Below the pieces are notes generated by a model. It searched no databases, had not been told where the DNA came from, and worked only from the letters and a program-made list of their open reading frames with translations. This document shows, piece after piece, positions 56,198 to 64,000 of a DNA stretch of 64,000 nt; positions within the stretch are counted from its first letter, which is position 1; every line of letters starts with the position of its first letter. This DNA comes from Ralstonia sp. UNC404CL21Col (GTDB lineage Bacteria > Pseudomonadota > Gammaproteobacteria > Burkholderiales > Burkholderiaceae). Position numbers and translations under genes: made by a program. The stretch is from assembly GCF_000620465.1 (NCBI RefSeq), contig NZ_JIBE01000003.1, positions 558,001 through 622,000 of the forward strand, given 5' to 3'.

Positions 56198-56225
56198 AAA
56201 AGGGGCCACTCAGGCCCCTTTCTCT
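56196..56225 (+). terminator. terminator between ankyrin and acyl-CoA ligase genes
   Basis: AAAGGGGCC-ACTCA-GGCCCCTTT between two convergent genes; the A-run on the left serves the minus-strand gene and TCTCTT the plus strand. Confidence 0.9.
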
Positions 56226-56236
56226 TACTGCGCTCT

Positions 56237-57943
56237 TTAAGCAGCGGCCGGTTTCTCGGCTGCTTCATTCCTTGCGTTTTCCTGCTCCTGCAGCGTGCGC
56301 CACATCACCTTGCCCGTGCCGGACTTGGGCAGCGCATCCACAAACTCGACCACGCGCGGGTACTTGTAGGCCGCCATGTTGTCGCGCGCCCAGTTGATGA
56401 TGTCGTCTTCGGTGGTCTTGCCCTTGGCGTGGGCCTTGAGCACCACCACGGCCTTGACCGACTCGCCGCGATACGCGTCGCGCGTGCCGATGATGCACGC
56501 CTCCTGCACGTCGGGATGCTTGTACAGCAGGCTCTCCACCTCGGCCGGCCACACCTTGAAGCCCGACGCGTTGATCATGCGTTTCAGCCGGTCGGTGAGG
56601 AAGAAATAGCCCTCTTCGTCCATCTTGCCGAGATCGCCCGTGCGGAAGAACTTCTTGCCTTCGAATTCAATGAAGACCTCGGCGGTGGCCTGAGGCTTGC
56701 CCCAGTAGCCCAGGAACACCTGCGGGCCGCTGACAATGATTTCGCCCACCTCGCCCGGGGGCAACTCCTTGAGCGTCTGCGGATCGACGATGCGCGCATC
56801 GGTGTTGAACACGGGAATGCCGAGGCACTGCTGCTTGGCGCGATCGGCCGGATTGCTGTGCGTCGGCGCGATGGTCTCCGACAGGCCGTAGCCTTCCTGG
56901 TACGCCAGGTTGAAATCCTTCAGCAGGCGCTCGGCCACGGCCTGCGGCATCGCCGCGCCGCCGCCACCGATGTAGGCGAGGCTCGACAGGTCGAACTCGG
57001 CCAGTTGGGGGCTCGCCAGGAAGTCGATCACCATGGTCGGGATGTTCGTCCAATGCGTGATCTTGTAGCGCGAGATCAGCCGCCCCGCCACCTCGCGATC
57101 CCAGCGCGGCAGCATCACGACCGTCGAGCCCATGTAGATCGGCGCATTCATGCCGTACTGCATGCCGGTCACATGGAACAACGGGATGATCGACAGGCTC
57201 ACGCCTTCCTTCGTCCCGTTCGACCACATCGAACCGCCGACGATGTTGTGCATCACCGTGCGGTGCGGGTGCATGCAGCCCTTCGGAAAACCCGTCGTGC
57301 CCGACGTGTATGGCATCACGGCCAGGTCGTCGGGTCCAGCGGTGTGCGGGCCGGGCACGAGGCGCTGCGCGAGCACGTCGTTCCATGCAACGGCGCCAGG
57401 CTGCGCCGGATGCTGGGCGGTGATCCATGCGGGGGGCGCGTCTTCGGGATAGTCGTAGGTGGCCGGCAGCGCATCGGCGTACGACGTGACCAGCAGGTGC
57501 CTTGTGCGCTGCGCTTCCGGCAGCTCGGCGTTGGCCGTGGTCACGTTGGCGGCCAGATCTGCGCTGCAGATGACCGTTGCAGCGCCGGCATCGGTCACGT
57601 AGTGCTTGAACTCTTCGGGCCGGTTCATCGGGTTGACCGGCACGACCACCGCATCGGCGCGCAGGATGCCGTAGTACGCGGCCATGAACTGCGGGCAGTT
57701 CTGCATGTACAGCAGCACGCGATCGCCCTTCTGCACGCCCGCCACCTGTTGCAGCCAGCCGGCTACGGCCACGGCATCGTCGTGCAGTTCCTGGAATGTC
57801 GTGTGCCGACCGTAAAAGATGACGGCATCCTTGTCCGGATAGCGTCGGGCAGACACTTCCAGGTTGTACCAAAGGCTCGTTTGCGGCGAGCTGATGTTGT
57901 GCGGCAAACGGCGGGGCCAGAACTGGAAGTGCGGTCGTGTCAT
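56237..57943 (-). CDS. fatty-acyl-CoA synthetase (AMP-binding family)
   Basis: This 568-residue ligase activates a carboxylate via acyl-AMP. The P-loop is YTSGTTGFPKGCMHPHR, the A5 motif YQEGYGLSETIAPT, and the A8/A10 block is FFRTGDLGKMDEEGYFFLTD followed by RLKRMINASGFKVW. The catalytic Lys is in PKSGTGKVMWR. Chain length is uncertain (medium- or long-chain). Its promoter contains a perfect 12-base palindrome, which suggests TetR-type control. Confidence 0.93.
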   Translation of the reverse strand: MTRPHFQFWPRRLPHNISSPQTSLWYNLEVSARRYPDKDAVIFYGRHTTFQELHDDAVAVAGWLQQVAGVQKGDRVLLYMQNCPQFMAAYYGILRADAVVVPVNPMNRPEEFKHYVTDAGAATVICSADLAANVTTANAELPEAQRTRHLLVTSYADALPATYDYPEDAPPAWITAQHPAQPGAVAWNDVLAQRLVPGPHTAGPDDLAVMPYTSGTTGFPKGCMHPHRTVMHNIVGGSMWSNGTKEGVSLSIIPLFHVTGMQYGMNAPIYMGSTVVMLPRWDREVAGRLISRYKITHWTNIPTMVIDFLASPQLAEFDLSSLAYIGGGGAAMPQAVAERLLKDFNLAYQEGYGLSETIAPTHSNPADRAKQQCLGIPVFNTDARIVDPQTLKELPPGEVGEIIVSGPQVFLGYWGKPQATAEVFIEFEGKKFFRTGDLGKMDEEGYFFLTDRLKRMINASGFKVWPAEVESLLYKHPDVQEACIIGTRDAYRGESVKAVVVLKAHAKGKTTEDDIINWARDNMAAYKYPRVVEFVDALPKSGTGKVMWRTLQEQENARNEAAEKPAAA

Positions 57944-57982
57944 GCCATGTCTCCGTGAATCTGTGTGTTGTTTTTACCGGAT

Positions 57983-58010
57983 GGTATCCGAACGATCGTT
58001 CTATTTTCAA
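57983..58010 (-). promoter_or_regulatory. promoter of the acyl-CoA synthetase with TetR-like operator
   Basis: On the minus strand TTGAAA (58010-58005), a 16-base spacer and GATACC (57988-57983). The palindrome GAACGATCGTTC at 57990-58001 fills the spacer, so a repressor bound there would block RNA polymerase. No regulator gene is adjacent. Confidence 0.6.
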
Positions 58011-58153
58011 CCGTTGCTCTGACATACGTTATTGCGGCGGGCAGACGGACGGCAGACGGCCTCGAAACGGCCCGGTCCACCCACAAGTAAAATGCCTGAT
58101 ACCTCTCGCCGGTGTATGCGCCGGCGCCATTGCCCCTCAGGAGAACCCCGACG

Positions 58154-58999
58154 ATGAGCGACATCACCTCGCAGAATTTCGCGCAAGAAGTGATCGAGAC
58201 CTCTCGCCAGATCCCGGTGCTGGTCGATTTTTGGGCGCCGTGGTGCGGCCCCTGCCGCACATCGGGTCCGATGCTGGAAAAGCTGGAAGCCGAATACGCC
58301 GGCAAATGGAAGCTCGCCAAGATCAACTCGGACGAAAACCCCGAGCTTTCCGCCCAGTTCCACGTCCGCAGCATCCCGTACGTGGTGGCGTTCGTGGATG
58401 GCAAGCCGGTCGACCAGTTCGTCGGCGTTTTGCCGGAAGCGCAATTGCGTGCGTTCCTTGACCGCGTGATCCCGCAACCCGCTGAAGTCGCCTATCGCGA
58501 AGGGCTGGCCGCGAGCCAGGCCGGCGAAACCGCCCACGCGCGCGAAGCATTCCAGAACGCCCTGGCCTTCGACCCCGGCTTCGACGCCGCGCGCTTTGCG
58601 CTGGTGAACCTACTGCTCGACTCCGGCGATGCACATGCCGCGCAGGACGAATTCGCATTGCTCTCGCCAAAGGCGCCCCAGGACGAGCGCTATGCCCCGC
58701 TGGAAACGCGCCTGAGGGCCACCGAACGGGCCGATACGCTGCCCGATGCCGGTGCCCTGCGCACGGTCGTGGAAGCGCAACCGGACAACCTGCAGGCGCG
58801 GCTCGACCTGGCGCAGCAGTACATCGCCGGGCAGGATTACGAAGCGGCCCTGGAGCAATTGCTCGCCATCGTCGAGCGGGATCGCGCCTTCCGCGACGAC
58901 ATTGCGCGCAAGACGATGGTGTCGGTATTCGACATGATGCGCGACGCGCCCCAGGCGGTATCACACTGGCGCCGGCAGCTCGCGTCCAAATTGAATTGA
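58154..58999 (+). CDS. thioredoxin-TPR protein (CnoX/YbbN-like)
   Basis: This 281-residue protein has an N-terminal thioredoxin domain (about 1-110) with an intact WCGPC active site (FWAPWCGPCRTSGPMLEKLE). TPR repeats follow (about 115-280, AYREGLAASQAGETAHAREA; ARLDLAQQYIAGQDYEAALE). E. coli CnoX is a redox-active holdase that hands proteins to GroEL/DnaK; that role is inferred. AGGAG lies upstream of the ATG at 58154. It is followed by a DsbA-like gene after 10 bases. Confidence 0.92.
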   Translation: MSDITSQNFAQEVIETSRQIPVLVDFWAPWCGPCRTSGPMLEKLEAEYAGKWKLAKINSDENPELSAQFHVRSIPYVVAFVDGKPVDQFVGVLPEAQLRAFLDRVIPQPAEVAYREGLAASQAGETAHAREAFQNALAFDPGFDAARFALVNLLLDSGDAHAAQDEFALLSPKAPQDERYAPLETRLRATERADTLPDAGALRTVVEAQPDNLQARLDLAQQYIAGQDYEAALEQLLAIVERDRAFRDDIARKTMVSVFDMMRDAPQAVSHWRRQLASKLN

Positions 59000-59009
59000 G
59001 GCAGCCATC

Positions 59010-59675
59010 ATGCGATTGATCTACGTGGCCGATCCGATGTGTTCGTGGTGCTACGGCTTCGGCCCGCAATTGGCTGACCTGCGCAAGCGGCTGGCGGACA
59101 CGCTGGGTGCGCCGGTGCCTCTTACGGTCATCACGGGGGGCCTGCGCCCCGGCCAGCGCGAGCCGATGGCCGCCGACAAGCGCGACGAAATCCTCCACCA
59201 CTGGCATGCCGTGGCCGAACGCAGCGGCGTGCCGTTCGATCAGTCGCCCCAGGTGGCCATGCGTCGCGACGGCTTTGTCTACGACACCGAACCCGCCTGC
59301 CGCGCCGTCGTCATGGCGCGCGAACACTGGGCCGAGGACGACGAACGCGTGCTCACCGTCTTTCACGCCATCCAGCACGCCTTCTACGCCGAAGGGCGCG
59401 ACACCACACAAGCCGATGTGCTGCGCGACGTTGCGCTCGCCCATGGCGTTGAGGCGGAACACTTCGATGCCGTGTTCGATACGGATGCGCTGCGCGATGA
59501 AACACGCGAAGACTTCCGACTCTCGCGCCGCTGGGGCATCAATGGCTTCCCGAGCCTGCTGGCCGAACAAGGCGGCACGCTGTACCAGATCGGGCGTGGC
59601 TATGCGCCATCGGTGGCGCTCTATGCGCGGGCGGTGGAAGTGCTGCAGCAGCACCCCGCCCCGGACGCCGGCTAA
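59010..59675 (+). CDS. DsbA-family (FrnE-like) cytoplasmic oxidoreductase
   Basis: This 221-residue protein starts MRLIYVADPMCSWCYGFGPQ with a CSWC active site near the N-terminus. It has no signal peptide, so it acts in the cytoplasm like FrnE or 2-hydroxychromene isomerases. The C-terminal GINGFPSLLAEQGG segment carries the cis-Pro. The substrate is unknown. It follows the CnoX-like gene with a 10-base gap. Confidence 0.9.
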   Translation: MRLIYVADPMCSWCYGFGPQLADLRKRLADTLGAPVPLTVITGGLRPGQREPMAADKRDEILHHWHAVAERSGVPFDQSPQVAMRRDGFVYDTEPACRAVVMAREHWAEDDERVLTVFHAIQHAFYAEGRDTTQADVLRDVALAHGVEAEHFDAVFDTDALRDETREDFRLSRRWGINGFPSLLAEQGGTLYQIGRGYAPSVALYARAVEVLQQHPAPDAG

Positions 59676-59756
59676 CAGGTTTGCCCGTCGTCAAACTGCG
59701 GCGCGGTGTGCCTCGCTTAAGCTGATCGCCTCGCCCATCCAATTTCCCAGCCTGCC

Positions 59757-60173
59757 ATGCCCGTGATCGAATGGTCGGAAGCGCTCCAACTCGGAGACGC
59801 CGCCACCGACGCCAACCACGTCGAGTTCTGCGCGCTGCTCAATGCCGTTGCAGATGCGTCGGACGCCGAATTCATCCACGCACTCGACGCCTTCATCAAC
59901 CACACCGAGCATCACTTCGCTGAAGAAAACGCCTGGATGGACGCGGCCGACTTTCCCCCACGTCACTGCCATCGCGGCGAACACGACAACGTGCTGGCGC
60001 TGTGCCGCGAAGTGCGCAAGCGCGCTGCGGCCGGCGAGATGGAATTGGGCCGTCGGCTGGTGGCGGAATTGCCGGCCTGGTTTGCCCAACATGTCGACGT
60101 GATGGACCGCATGATGACGACGTATCTCGCGCAAATGGGCAGCCCGCTGCGCAATATCGAGCCCGTCGCCTGA
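59757..60173 (+). CDS. hemerythrin-family protein
   Basis: This 138-residue protein has the di-iron hemerythrin ligands: NHVEFCALL, NHTEHHFAEEN with His/His/Glu, CHRGEHDNVLALC with His/His, and QHVDVMDRM with His/Asp. Family members bind oxygen or NO, or sense iron/redox. It sits among thiol-redox genes. Confidence 0.92.
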   Translation: MPVIEWSEALQLGDAATDANHVEFCALLNAVADASDAEFIHALDAFINHTEHHFAEENAWMDAADFPPRHCHRGEHDNVLALCREVRKRAAAGEMELGRRLVAELPAWFAQHVDVMDRMMTTYLAQMGSPLRNIEPVA

Positions 60174-60270
60174 ACACAGGTTGTCGACCGGCGGTCTGCT
60201 GCCTAGAGTCAGAGTGGCCCTGCCCGCAGGCCTTCGTTGCGCGGGCGTCCACTCCACCCTGGGAGCGCCC

Positions 60271-60594
60271 ATGAAGACCGTCAACGATGCCTCGTTTCAA
60301 TCCGATGTGATCGACGCCTCGCAACGCAACCCGGTGGTGGTGTGCTTTGCCGCAGAGTGGAGCCACCCCAGCCAGTCCGCCGTGGCCAGCCTTGAACAGA
60401 TGGAATCGAGCTACGCCGGACGCGCCACCTTCGTCACCATGGACTTCGACGAAAACCAGCACACCGCCGATCGATACGGCGTGTCGGTCATGCCGGGTTT
60501 TGTCGTCTTTGCCAACAGCCAGCCGCGAGACGGATGGTCGGGCGTGTACGCCGACACCATCCGCGAGAAGCTGGATCAGGTCATCCCGCGATAA
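60271..60594 (+). CDS. thioredoxin-like protein lacking the CXXC motif
   Basis: This 107-residue protein has a thioredoxin fold (NPVVVCFAAEWSHPSQSAVA; MDFDENQHTADRYGVSVMPG), but the active site reads WSHPS instead of WCGPC. The cis-Pro (VSVMPGFVVF) is kept. Without both Cys it cannot act as a dithiol reductase; a structural, holdase-like role is possible. GGGAG lies upstream of the ATG at 60271. It ends 12 bases from the convergent TcdA gene. Confidence 0.85.
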   Translation: MKTVNDASFQSDVIDASQRNPVVVCFAAEWSHPSQSAVASLEQMESSYAGRATFVTMDFDENQHTADRYGVSVMPGFVVFANSQPRDGWSGVYADTIREKLDQVIPR

Positions 60595-60606
60595 GGCCGC
60601 ACGCCG

Positions 60607-61509
60607 TCACACACCGGCGATCGCGCGCAGCGCCGTTGACGCGGCCACCATCCCGAACACCGCCGTCACACATACGGACGAACCAAAGCCCGCGCATGCC
60701 AGGCCTTGCGGCCCCTGCGCAGGCTGTGGCGCGGGCGGTGCGTTGACCACGGCAATGTCGCCCGCCGCTGCAAGGTCGTCGATGCCGGCGTGGCTCGACT
60801 CGACCGGCAACTCGACGGCGCATGCCTGCTGCTCAGGTTCGGGGTAGCGCAGCGGCTCGTCGGAGAACACCGCGTCGATACCGAAACGCGACTTCGGGTT
60901 CTTCGAAAAGCCGTGCTGGCGACGCAGGTTGCCGCGCACCTTGGCCAGCAGCGGGTCTTGAATCGTGCGCGAGAGATCGGTCACGCGAATGCGTGTCGGG
61001 TCCAGTTGCCCGCCCGCGGCGCCGCACGTCACGACGCGCTTGCCGGTGCGTTTGCAGAACGCGATGATCGCCGTCTTCACCTTCACAGCATCGATGGCGT
61101 CGATCACGTAATCGAACGGGTGCCCGAGCAATGCCTCGACGTTTTCGACGGTCACGAAGTCGTCGATGCGGCTGATTTCTGCGCGCGGATTGATCTGGAG
61201 GATGCGCTCAGCCATCGCATCGACCTTGGCCATGCCATACGCGTCGCCCAGTGCGTGGATCTGGCGGTTGGTGTTGGACACGGCAATGTGATCGAGGTCG
61301 ATCAGCGTGAACTTGCCGACACCGCAACGCGCCACCGCCTCAGCCACCCACGACCCCACGCCGCCGATGCCGATCACGCACACGTGCGCCGCCGCAAAGC
61401 GCTCGAGGGCCTGCGGGCCGTACAGCCGGGCAACGCCGCCAAATCGGCGTGCGTATTCATCATCGAGGACGGGCGGGTGCGCGGGCGCGCTGATTGCTAC
61501 TTGGCTCAT
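60607..61509 (-). CDS. tcdA: tRNA threonylcarbamoyladenosine dehydratase
   Basis: This 300-residue protein of the ThiF/MoeB/E1 family (also CsdL/YgdL) cyclises t6A in tRNA to ct6A. The ATP-binding site is VIGIGGVGSWVAEAVARCGV. Family blocks are LIDLDHIAVSNTNRQIHALG, DFVTVENVEALL, VIDAIDAVKVKTAII, and QDPLLAKVRGNLRR. A C-terminal hydrophobic segment is present (VTAVFGMVAASTALRAIAG). ATG at 61509 fixes the family N-terminus; the frame is open further upstream. Confidence 0.94.
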   Translation of the reverse strand: MSQVAISAPAHPPVLDDEYARRFGGVARLYGPQALERFAAAHVCVIGIGGVGSWVAEAVARCGVGKFTLIDLDHIAVSNTNRQIHALGDAYGMAKVDAMAERILQINPRAEISRIDDFVTVENVEALLGHPFDYVIDAIDAVKVKTAIIAFCKRTGKRVVTCGAAGGQLDPTRIRVTDLSRTIQDPLLAKVRGNLRRQHGFSKNPKSRFGIDAVFSDEPLRYPEPEQQACAVELPVESSHAGIDDLAAAGDIAVVNAPPAPQPAQGPQGLACAGFGSSVCVTAVFGMVAASTALRAIAGV

Positions 61510-61590
61510 GACACAATTGAATCGTGGTTGCGCCGAACTATATATCAACGCGCGCAGTCGCATTTTTGTGCCAATACCAACAAAAACACG

Positions 61591-63888
61591 ATGCGTACAT
61601 CCGGCAAACTCGCCCTCGGACTGGTCATCACACCCGTCGTCATCGTGGCAGCGGCGGTCATCTTTGTGCTGACGTTCGACTGGAACCGCGCCAGGCCCTA
61701 TCTGAATGACCGCGTTTCGCAAGCCATCGGGCGCCCCTTTGCCATCAACGGCGACCTGATCCTCTCGTGGAAGAAGCCTCAAGGCGAATCCGGCTGGCGC
61801 GCGTATGTGCCCTGGCCGCGATTGATTGCCAACGACATCACGGTCGGCAACCCGGACTGGGCCAAGCAGCCGCACGTCGCCACCATCCATCAACTCACGT
61901 TTGTGCTGGAGGCGCTGCCGCTGCTGGCGCATCGCATCGTTATCCCCAGCGTGACGCTCGACACGCCCGCCATTGCGCTGGAGCGCGACAAGCAGAACCG
62001 CAACAACTGGACATTCAACCTGGCGGGCAGCGAGGGCGACGACAAGAAGCCGTCGGACTGGAAACTGGACCTACGCGAGATCGCATTCAGCAAGGGCTCG
62101 CTCGCGCTAGACGATGACATCAAGCGCATCCACCTGACCGCGACCATCGACACCGTCGACAACCAGGCGCTGTACACCGCGGCCAACGGCACCGTCGTCA
62201 AGAGCGCGGACCAGCCCGCCAGGGTGCCGGCTGCTTCGGGCGCAGCATCTTCCGACACTGCAGCGCAGACGCCAGTCGCGCCGGATCTGCAGCAGCCGTA
62301 TGGCATCGCGTGGACGGTCAAGGGCACCTACAACAACGCCACCATCAACGGCACCGGCAAGGCCGGCGGCGTGCTGCGTTTGCAGGACGCCCAACGTCCT
62401 TACCCGCTGCAGGCCGATGTGACAGTGGGCAAGACGCGCATCGACCTGGCTGGCACGCTCACCAATCCTGCCAGCCTGACGGCGCTCGATTTGCGTCTGC
62501 ACTTATCGGGCGCAAGCATGGCGCAGTTGTATCCGCTGACCGGCGTGGTGCTGCCTGACACGCCGCCGTTTGACACGCGCGGCCGCCTGATCGGCGAACT
62601 GCGCAAGCAAGGCTCGACGTGGCGCTACGAGAAATTCACGGGGCGCGTGGGCGGTTCCGATCTGGGCGGCACGCTCACTTATGCGATGCGCGAGCCGCGT
62701 CCGCAACTGACCGGCGAACTGGTCTCGCATCAATTGCTGTTTGCTGACCTGGCCCCCATCATCGGTGCCGACTCCAACGCCAGCAAGGCCAAGCGTGCCG
62801 ACCCGAGCGCCGACCCCGACGACAGCAAAACCGTGCGCCAGCCCGCCGACAAGGTCTTGCCGGTCGAGCCCTTCCGCACCGATCGCTGGAACGCCATCGA
62901 CGCGGACGTGAAGTTCACCGGCGAGCGCATCGTCCAGACTGCCGACCTGCCGATCAACCACCTCGTTACGCACATCAAGCTGCAGGACGCGGTGCTCACG
63001 CTGGATCCGCTCAACTTCGGCATTGCGGGCGGCACGCTCACGTCCAACATCCAGCTCGACGGACACGCCACGCCGATGCAGGCGCGCGCGGCGCTGGCGG
63101 CACGACACTTCAAGATCAAGCAACTGTTTCCGAAAATCGAATCCGTGCGCGCCAGCGTTGGCGAAATCAACGGCGACGCTCGGCTCTCGGCGACGGGCAA
63201 CTCGGTGGCGGCGCTGCTCGGTTCGTCCAACGGCGAGGTGAAGATCCTGGTGGAGCAAGGCACCATCAGCAAGTTCATCCTGGAAGCCATGGGGCTGAAC
63301 GTCGGCAACGTGATCCTGACCAAGCTCTTCGGCGACAAGCAGGTCACCATCAACTGCGCGGCCGGGGACTTTGCCGTGAGCAACGGCTTGGCGCAGGCGC
63401 GCACGTTCGTGGTGGATACGCAGGATGCCGTCATCGATGTGACCGGCGCGACGAGCTTCAAGCAGGAAGCGCTGGACTTTACGATCCACCCGGATTCGAA
63501 GGGGCTGCGCGTGTTTTCGCTGCGCACGCCGCTGTATGTGAAAGGCACGTACAAGCACCCGGATGTGTCCGTCAATCCGGCCGTCGTGGCGCTGCGAGCA
63601 GGCGGTGCAGTGGCGCTGGCGCTGACGGCGCCGGTGGCGGCGGTATTGCCGGTGCTGGAACTGAAGCCGGCGCCGGAGAGCGCCTGCGGCAAGCTGCTCG
63701 CCGATGTTCGCCAGCGCCCCACCGCGCCGCCGCCCGGCCAGACGTATCACAGCAAGAAGCCGGGGCGCACGCCGGAAGGCGAGTTGAAATCGACACAACC
63801 CGACGCAGGCAAGACTGGGGCGCCCCAGCGTCCTGCACCCCGCCCCGCCGCACCCGCGTCGCGCGATCCGCTGACCACCGGCGGCTGA
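61591..63888 (+). CDS. AsmA-family envelope protein
   Basis: This 765-residue protein has an N-terminal TM (about 5-28) and the AsmA N-terminal signature (AIGRPFAINGDLILSWKKPQ, then WPRLIANDITVGNPDW). The long beta-rich middle and C-terminal AsmA domain (GEVKILVEQGTISKFILEAM; LRTPLYVKGTYKHPDVSVNP) match the family, followed by a Pro-rich tail. Probably involved in phospholipid transfer or outer-membrane assembly. The divergent tcdA gene is 81 bases away. This is the second AsmA-like protein in the window, after the DUF748 gene. Confidence 0.94.
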   Translation: MRTSGKLALGLVITPVVIVAAAVIFVLTFDWNRARPYLNDRVSQAIGRPFAINGDLILSWKKPQGESGWRAYVPWPRLIANDITVGNPDWAKQPHVATIHQLTFVLEALPLLAHRIVIPSVTLDTPAIALERDKQNRNNWTFNLAGSEGDDKKPSDWKLDLREIAFSKGSLALDDDIKRIHLTATIDTVDNQALYTAANGTVVKSADQPARVPAASGAASSDTAAQTPVAPDLQQPYGIAWTVKGTYNNATINGTGKAGGVLRLQDAQRPYPLQADVTVGKTRIDLAGTLTNPASLTALDLRLHLSGASMAQLYPLTGVVLPDTPPFDTRGRLIGELRKQGSTWRYEKFTGRVGGSDLGGTLTYAMREPRPQLTGELVSHQLLFADLAPIIGADSNASKAKRADPSADPDDSKTVRQPADKVLPVEPFRTDRWNAIDADVKFTGERIVQTADLPINHLVTHIKLQDAVLTLDPLNFGIAGGTLTSNIQLDGHATPMQARAALAARHFKIKQLFPKIESVRASVGEINGDARLSATGNSVAALLGSSNGEVKILVEQGTISKFILEAMGLNVGNVILTKLFGDKQVTINCAAGDFAVSNGLAQARTFVVDTQDAVIDVTGATSFKQEALDFTIHPDSKGLRVFSLRTPLYVKGTYKHPDVSVNPAVVALRAGGAVALALTAPVAAVLPVLELKPAPESACGKLLADVRQRPTAPPPGQTYHSKKPGRTPEGELKSTQPDAGKTGAPQRPAPRPAAPASRDPLTTGG

Positions 63889-63909
63889 CCTGCCGCCGGC
63901 ATGGTGGCG

Positions 63910-64000
63910 CTACTTGGCTGAACGCCGCTTGGCGATGGCTTCCGCGGTCACCGCCGGTGTGGCGGGGTCGCCAAACTGGCGCGTAACGTAGTTCGTCAAC
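63910..64000 (-). CDS. C-terminal fragment of a possible cytochrome c (cut by window edge)
   Basis: The last 29 codons visible (LTNYVTRQFGDPATPAVTAE, then AIAKRRSAK and stop at 63910) resemble the C-terminus of class I cytochromes c linked to membrane dehydrogenases (SNYVLTQYGNP type). The heme motif lies beyond the edge, so this is tentative. Confidence 0.4.
   Translation of the reverse strand, partial: LTNYVTRQFGDPATPAVTAEAIAKRRSAK

Overview
The window is chromosomal DNA of a GC-rich beta-proteobacterium. The protein set points to Burkholderiaceae and most probably Ralstonia: GyrA with Thr at the Ser83 position, an ssrA tag ANDERYALAA, an OmpA-ubiG-gph block, a foldase-dependent lipase pair, DUF3999/DUF2339, and TctBA. 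The genus call is inferred from gene content, not from a search. Coding density is high. Almost all long opposite-strand frames are GC-skew shadows.

Layout. 1-9.6 kb is core: gyrA (cut by the left edge), a barrel-less OmpA-type protein, a glycine-zipper lipoprotein, ubiG-gph, a 1260-residue DUF748 (AsmA-like) protein and tmRNA. 9.75-15.5 kb is an accessory chaperone-usher fimbrial operon on the minus strand: pilin, terminator-like hairpin, chaperone, usher, tip-adhesin-like protein, then a wrecked second copy of that adhesin next to ssrA. A BvgS-like hybrid histidine kinase lies upstream (15.8-18.3 kb). 18.5-21.5 kb holds a secreted ExeM/NucH-type nuclease and an RcnB-like protein.

21.7-29.96 kb is metabolic and transport: LysE exporter, TusA, NUDIX hydrolase, threonine aldolase, tautomerase, class II aldolase, YbfB-type MFS transporter with a divergent LysR regulator, and the NfeD-slipin membrane pair. 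29.97-34.5 kb has a TonB-dependent siderophore receptor behind a Fur box and a long structured leader, plus two translationally coupled purine nucleoside permease paralogues. 34.9-43.5 kb has an ArnT-like glycosyltransferase, alaS, a CaiB-type CoA transferase, a DUF2214 protein and tctBA without tctC.

43.7-64 kb has lipase and its foldase, glnS, YceI, an S4-domain protein, a MAPEG protein, the coupled DUF2339-DUF3999 pair, YaeQ, an FKBP isomerase, tRNA-Cys, a ChaC-like protein, an ankyrin protein, an acyl-CoA ligase under a TetR-like palindrome, a redox/iron group (CnoX-like thioredoxin, DsbA-like, hemerythrin, a cysteine-less thioredoxin-like protein), TcdA and AsmA. The right edge cuts what may be a cytochrome c.

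The observations most worth following are the structured leader between the Fur-controlled promoter and the TonB receptor (possible pseudoknot plus terminator), a T9A7 tract in the 5' end of the fimbrial adhesin gene, and the decayed adhesin duplicate beside ssrA. No CRISPR array, insertion sequence, integrase or rRNA was seen.
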